The notes under the pieces: model-generated | What the model saw: only the letters and a program-made list of their open reading frames with translations | Told to the model about the DNA's origin: nothing | Database searches by the model: none | Program-made: the position numbers and the translations under genes | Assembly: GCA_029706075.1 (NCBI GenBank) | Contig: JAINUG010000026.1 | Coordinates: 2,587,001-2,651,000 of the forward strand | DNA from: Aldrovandia affinis | Taxonomy: Eukaryota; Chordata; Actinopteri; Notacanthiformes; Halosauridae | DNA: 64,000 bases | Direction: 5' to 3' | Shown: positions 62,001 through 64,000 of the stretch, piece by piece | How the letters are laid out: each line of letters opens with the position of its first letter | How positions within the stretch are numbered: position 1 is the stretch's first letter

Positions 62001-64000
62001 AACTCACACCAGCAGCTTCATCAAAGCAGTAAACATGCAACCACATGGTGTCTTTAAACTGGTGTCATGCAACTGTGGCACATCCACACCAGCAGCACCA
62101 TTAAACGGGTCAGCATGAATCATAACACCGATAGCATCATCAACTTGGTAAACAGTAAGTTGCACCGCAAATCCACAATTTCATCTGTAACTAATGCTAA
62201 CAAGTGGTTAACAACAAAGCTGAAACATTGAAAAACCTTTTTCCATTCAACACAATCACAGTTACAGTGACATTAAACAAGTAAACACCCCAACTGACCA
62301 CACGCCAACCACACTGAGACACTTTCCCACAGGTGAAACGTGTGTGTATGTGCATCTGACTGTGTTTACAGATCAACCCCAGGCTGGACGGCTGTATCCG
62401 AGGGTGGAACCTGATGAATCAGGGGGCATCGGGGGTCAAAGAGGTCATCCAGGAAAAGGAGAGCAAGCACTGTTTTGTCCACGTGGAGCCAGGGTCTTAT
62501 TTCCCTGGCACAGGGCTTGCCAATTTCAATCTCAATTACAGTGAGTACAGGAGAGAGGAAGACCCAGTTCCATCTATTGTGTGTACTGCATGTGGTTTAT
62601 GTGCATATTTATAGATGGAGAAAGATAAGATTTGCAAACCAAAATGAGGTAGCTGTACATCTGCCAAGAAAACCACAATGCACAAGCTTCCAGAGAGAGT
62701 AACAGAGAGCTGCTGGAATGCAGTTGACTACACCATAGGGAGTAGGTGGTCTCCTTCTATGGGATAGACAAGGCTGTGTTTGTCCCTGTCACTGGATAGA
62801 TTACCATAAATGGCATGATCTAGTAACCCAGTGTGGTTAAACATCTGACCCCAGTTGGCTGGACTAAATCCATCATAAATTATTATATAATGAATGGATC
62901 CACTTGCTTTGGCTTTTAAAATACATTGAGATCAGAGCATTACAATTAGTCTGGAAGTCTACCAATTCTTGGAATCATTTATACAGTTTAAAATTGTATT
63001 CATGGTTATTTATTGCCTCATAATCTTGTACTTTGTACTGTGGCATGCATTCATCTATTTTGTTTTCTTGCTGAACTTGCTGCTATCTTGGACATCTTAT
63101 AACAAATCGTTTTTTTATCTCAGTGGGACAACCAGGTTATATACATAAATAAAAAGCTATTACTCGTATCTTTATATATTCACAAAACGATCTAAGGCTC
63201 CTATTAGAGGTAGTACTGTCTCTGCGGTGTACATGTCTGCAGTGTACCTCTGTATATTCAGTGGAATTTAAGGCAACTGTATTAGTGCTACAGTGGGTGG
63301 AAGGTGCCTGAGGTGATTGAATAGTGGTTTGTTCTGATTCTGTCAGTCCTACTGATTGTACAGTGCTACATCTTGTTGACAGGGCCTTCTGGGATACTTT
63401 CACTCCCTCTGTTCTCTGGAACAGATTATGATTGACGTCACATTTTTATGGGTTCCAGCATATGTAGCAGTGCAAGGAAATGAAACTCCTGACCACCTGG
63501 CTAAACAGGCCTTGAACTGTCATCAAAGTCAGCCAGTAAGATGAAGGGAAGGCATTTATTCAGATTTCAAAAGATGAGACAATCGAGCGTGAAATCAATT
63601 TAGTTGCTTGCTATATGTAGAGTACTGAATAAGGCTATACCATGAGCTACAGAGGCAGACTATATCAGACTACTGTAGAGGGAGAATCTTAGGAGAACAC
63701 ATGGGATTTAGGTTTACTCTATTTGCACATAGATTGTGAAGATTTTTGGCATCGAACATTCACACTCAAGCACAATAGGTGACTGTAATACACATTTGAA
63801 TTGGTTTATAGTCCTCCATAAAACCATTTAAAAAGAAGAAAATGGCACCCAAGTCATGGTACACATTACCACGTTTTCTGTCTTGCTGTTGTCTCTACCA
63901 ATATATTGCTGACAATTTGATTATCTGTGTGTGTGTGTGAATAATTTTTACAGGTGTAGCAGAGTCTTGGAAAGTGGATTTGAAGCTCAGCATCCGTCCG
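48842..64000 (+). CDS. pros1: Vitamin K-dependent protein S (pros1-like), exons 1-13, 3' end outside window
   Basis: Protein S is a secreted Gla protein: a cofactor of activated protein C and TFPI and a ligand of TAM receptors. Exons joined by GT-AG and phase are 48842-48920, 50021-50178, 51156-51180, 52028-52111, 52889-53011, 53420-53545, 54711-54836, 60573-60694, 60801-60919, 61317-61503, 61820-61984, 62372-62540, and 63954 to the window end: 1530 nt, 510 codons, no break. Order is signal peptide, propeptide with RHRR, Gla domain, Cys-bounded loop, four EGFs each with a beta-hydroxylation consensus, LamG1, start of LamG2. Motifs such as [20 protein letters not shown] and KASFTCLC favour protein S over Gas6. 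Human protein S has 676 residues, so about 165 C-terminal residues are missing. Gas6 is the alternative but fits less well. Confidence 0.9.
48921..49980 (+). other. pros1 intron 1
   Basis: Just over 1 kb without recognisable exons or transposons. It ends in the (TG)17 tract next to exon 2. Confidence 0.6.
49981..50014 (+). repeat. (TG)17 microsatellite abutting the exon 2 acceptor
   Basis: 17 uninterrupted TG units are followed by only TTCTAG before exon 2, so the repeat stands in place of the usual pyrimidine tract. Confidence 0.97.
50021..50178 (+). CDS. pros1: pros1 exon 2 (propeptide and Gla domain)
   Basis: 158 nt. It encodes the propeptide with the gamma-carboxylase docking pattern and the furin site RHRR, then the mature N-terminus [20 protein letters not shown]. 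Glu at mature positions 6, 7, 14, 16, 19, 20, 25, 26, 29, 32 and 36 match the 11 Gla positions of human protein S, and C17/C22 form the loop disulfide. The acceptor is preceded directly by (TG)17. Confidence 0.94.
50179..52027 (+). other. pros1 introns 2 and 3 (outside exon 3)
   Basis: Apart from the 25-nt exon 3 at 51156-51180, I see no gene, transposon or clear tandem repeat in this AT-rich stretch. Confidence 0.55.
51156..51180 (+). CDS. pros1: pros1 exon 3 (25-nt aromatic stack microexon)
   Basis: A 25-nt exon between TTCTTACAG and GTTG|GTAAGT encoding EYFYPKYV. The same tiny exon encodes the hydrophobic stack after the Gla domain in other vitamin K-dependent genes, which supports the call despite its size. 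Confidence 0.92.
52028..52111 (+). CDS. pros1: pros1 exon 4 (thrombin-sensitive loop)
   Basis: 84 nt between CTACCAG and AAAA|GTGGGT. Two Cys bracket 23 residues, equivalent to the protein S thrombin-sensitive disulfide loop, which Gas6 has in a different form. Arg occurs only near the two ends. The middle of the loop, where human protein S has cleavable Arg, has none. Confidence 0.9.
52294..52788 (-). mobile_element. Internally deleted Tc1-like MITE, copy 2
   Basis: Flanked by TA; ends CAACTGCCAAAATAAAGGAA and TTCCTTCTTTGGCAGTTTCC TG. Minus-strand frame 52271-52567 keeps [20 protein letters not shown] of the transposase C-terminus. Same truncated structure as 24792-25335, in pros1 intron 4. 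Confidence 0.85.
52889..53011 (+). CDS. pros1: pros1 exon 5 (EGF1)
   Basis: 123 nt between TCCTGCAG and GAAG|GTGGGA. Six Cys fit an EGF module, and [12 protein letters not shown] matches the beta-hydroxyaspartate consensus. It is close to human protein S EGF1. Confidence 0.94.
53420..53545 (+). CDS. pros1: pros1 exon 6 (EGF2, calcium-binding)
   Basis: 126 nt between TTGATTAG and ACAG|GTAAGG. It begins DIDEC, the calcium-binding EGF signature, and [12 protein letters not shown] fits the beta-hydroxyasparagine consensus. Confidence 0.94.
53935..54225. repeat. Minisatellite, about 26 bp unit
   Basis: Ten or more diverged copies of a unit like GCAGCAGTGTGGAGCAGTGG TCAGG in pros1 intron 6. A minus-strand open frame here is a repeat artefact. 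Confidence 0.88.
54711..54836 (+). CDS. pros1: pros1 exon 7 (EGF3, calcium-binding)
   Basis: 126 nt between GTCCTGCAG and CAGG|GTGAGA. It begins DINEC and has [12 protein letters not shown] with the hydroxylation pattern. NFT in YNFTARTC is a possible N-glycosylation sequon. Confidence 0.94.
55058..55443 (+). repeat. 5' LTR of the Gmr1-like element
   Basis: 386 bp. It aligns with 59700-60145 apart from two gaps (a stretch present only in the 3' LTR after GAGGGCA, and another near the TTTTCC segment). It is followed at once by TATGGTGGAGAATGCGGG, the putative primer-binding site. Confidence 0.88.
55600..56290 (-). mobile_element. L2/CR1-type LINE 3' fragment inside the LTR element
   Basis: The minus strand encodes the C-terminal LINE motif [30 protein letters not shown] (56150-56290), followed downstream by a non-coding tail to about 55600. 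It interrupts the gag region, whose frame resumes just to the right. The 5' end is truncated. Confidence 0.75.
56429..57115 (+). pseudogene. Gag zinc knuckle and aspartic protease of the Gmr1-like element
   Basis: The frame begins [20 protein letters not shown], a CX2CX4HX4C nucleic-acid-binding knuckle, then reaches [14 protein letters not shown], the D-S-G catalytic motif of a retropepsin, and [10 protein letters not shown], its second conserved segment. Open codons continue upstream toward 56300, where the LINE insertion cuts gag. It ends in a Glu-rich linker before integrase. Confidence 0.85.
57228..58146 (+). pseudogene. Integrase of the Gmr1-like element, frameshifted
   Basis: Frame 57228-57512 holds the HHCC zinc domain ([20 protein letters not shown]). 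Frame 57424-57960 holds the core: the position normally filled by the first catalytic Asp (before the VGPLP motif) is Gly at 57538-57540, while [11 protein letters not shown] keeps the second Asp and EYHPQTG follows. A one-base shift near 57815 moves the catalytic Glu segment to another frame, which continues as 57848-58147. Inactive. Confidence 0.85.
58400..59650 (+). pseudogene. Reverse transcriptase and RNase H of the Gmr1-like element, broken
   Basis: Fragments in several frames: [20 protein letters not shown] (58510-58575), a TKGY segment ending in a stop near 58680, [20 protein letters not shown] (58735-58795), and a catalytic box destroyed by TAA at 58847-58849 and a shift just after. 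Frame 59082-59480 has the thumb ([15 protein letters not shown]) and RNase H ([29 protein letters not shown]), then a stop and TDHTPLQWM to [13 protein letters not shown]. The order confirms reverse transcriptase lies after integrase. Confidence 0.87.
59700..60145 (+). repeat. 3' LTR of the Gmr1-like element
   Basis: 446 bp, starting right after the GAGAGGGGGGATG purine tract. The following ATAC matches the bases before the 5' LTR. Confidence 0.88.
60146..60572 (+). other. End of pros1 intron 7
   Basis: AT-rich DNA between the LTR element and exon 8. I see nothing recognisable. Confidence 0.6.
60573..60694 (+). CDS. pros1: pros1 exon 8 (EGF4, calcium-binding)
   Basis: 122 nt between TCTCTGCAG and GAG|GTATGC. 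It begins DVDEC, has [12 protein letters not shown], then [17 protein letters not shown], which corresponds to the GGLKL or KGFKLA stretch of Gas6 and protein S. The intron upstream is 5.7 kb and is mostly one LTR retrotransposon. Confidence 0.94.
60801..60919 (+). CDS. pros1: pros1 exon 9 (LamG1 start)
   Basis: 119 nt between TGGGCAG and ACAAA|GTAGGT. It encodes [20 protein letters not shown] then [19 protein letters not shown], the start of the SHBG-like LamG1 domain. Confidence 0.93.
60920..61316 (+). repeat. Weak degenerate repeat in pros1 intron 9
   Basis: Phrases such as CTTTAATG..., CCAGAGGTCAG and AATGGG(T)GAAC(C/G)AACC recur two to four times at 50-65 bp spacing, suggesting an old tandem array. 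No gene is present. Confidence 0.35.
61317..61503 (+). CDS. pros1: pros1 exon 10 (LamG1)
   Basis: 187 nt between TGATGCAG and GTG|GTGAGG. It contains [20 protein letters not shown] and the [18 protein letters not shown] strand pair, with INDGEWH typical of laminin G domains. Confidence 0.94.
61820..61984 (+). CDS. pros1: pros1 exon 11 (LamG1)
   Basis: 165 nt, 55 codons, between GTCTAG and CCG|GTAAAC. It encodes [20 protein letters not shown] and ends [12 protein letters not shown], where NRT is a possible N-glycosylation site. The exon end and donor are repeated in tandem downstream. Confidence 0.94.
61966..62160 (+). repeat. 33-47 bp tandem array starting at the exon 11 donor
   Basis: The exon end AGCGTCATCAAACCG|GTAAAC is echoed downstream with GT dinucleotides at 62029, 62062, 62109 and 62148, each preceded by (T)CATCAAA-like and mostly followed by CATGCAA-like sequence. 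Only the first is the true donor. Confidence 0.7.
62372..62540 (+). CDS. pros1: pros1 exon 12 (LamG1-LamG2 junction)
   Basis: 169 nt between GTTTACAG and TTACA|GTGAGT. It encodes [20 protein letters not shown] and [14 protein letters not shown], the segment that most clearly distinguishes protein S from Gas6. Confidence 0.95.
62541..63953 (+). other. pros1 intron 12
   Basis: 1.4 kb of AT-rich DNA. Around 63360-63540 a + strand stretch reads [17 protein letters not shown]-like residues and HLAKQAL, which weakly resembles a LINE RNase H end, but the match is too slight to call. Confidence 0.45.
63954..64000 (+). CDS. pros1: pros1 exon 13 (LamG2 start, cut by window end)
   Basis: The acceptor is TTTTTACAG. 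The first 47 nt read [15 protein letters not shown] in phase with exon 12 and correspond to the start of LamG2. The exon continues past the window. Confidence 0.88.

Noticed and set aside
48842-64000. Assignment of the Gla-EGF-LamG gene as gas6
   Set aside because: The thrombin-sensitive-type loop, EGF1 KASFTC stretch and the [15 protein letters not shown] segment match protein S better, although synteny with rasa3 would have suggested gas6.

Overview
The window is nuclear DNA of a ray-finned (teleost) fish. Two vertebrate genes are split into many short exons with GT-AG introns. The introns carry Tc1/mariner transposons, a Ty3/gypsy element, L1 and L2/CR1-type LINE fragments, hAT-like MITEs, SINE tails and long CA/GT microsatellites, as fish introns often do. 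I cannot name the species.

Two genes lie head to tail on the + strand. Positions 13526-45462 hold 23 coding exons of rasa3 (a GAP1-family Ras GTPase-activating protein), from exon 2 to the stop codon. Exon 1 (start codon and about 18 residues) was not found and is probably upstream. The exons join without a frame break into about 815 residues, so the full protein would be close to the 834 residues of human RASA3. Positions 48842-64000 hold exons 1-13 of a vitamin K-dependent protein S gene (pros1-like, resembling protein S more than Gas6): signal peptide and propeptide, Gla domain, thrombin-sensitive loop, four EGF modules, LamG1 and the start of LamG2. The window ends inside exon 13.

Layout: 1-13525, probable rasa3 intron 1 with a Tc1 fragment, a perfect foldback MITE, a 3 kb LTR element without pol and a minisatellite; 13526-30877, small C2-domain exons separated by large introns full of transposons; 30878-45462, the rest of C2, the RasGAP, PH and Btk-motif exons; 45463-48841, rasa3 3' UTR, intergenic DNA and the pros1 promoter side; 48842-54836, pros1 exons 1-7; 54837-60572, one intron filled by a Gmr1-like Ty3/gypsy element; 60573-64000, EGF4 and LamG exons.

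The best leads are: the LTR element at 55058-60145, whose integrase lies upstream of reverse transcriptase (copia-like order in a gypsy-type element); the pol-less LTR element at 5188-8236, which encodes a zinc-knuckle remnant and a coiled-coil protein and shares the first element's primer-binding sequence; an unannotated-looking 48-nt frame-preserving cassette exon between the RasGAP and PH domains; a (TG)17 tract abutting the acceptor of the pros1 Gla exon; and two places where an exon's own splice donor has been copied into a short tandem array. The two genes encode an inositide-regulated Ras GAP and a secreted TAM-receptor ligand/anticoagulant cofactor. Their proximity reflects old paralogous linkage rather than a shared pathway.
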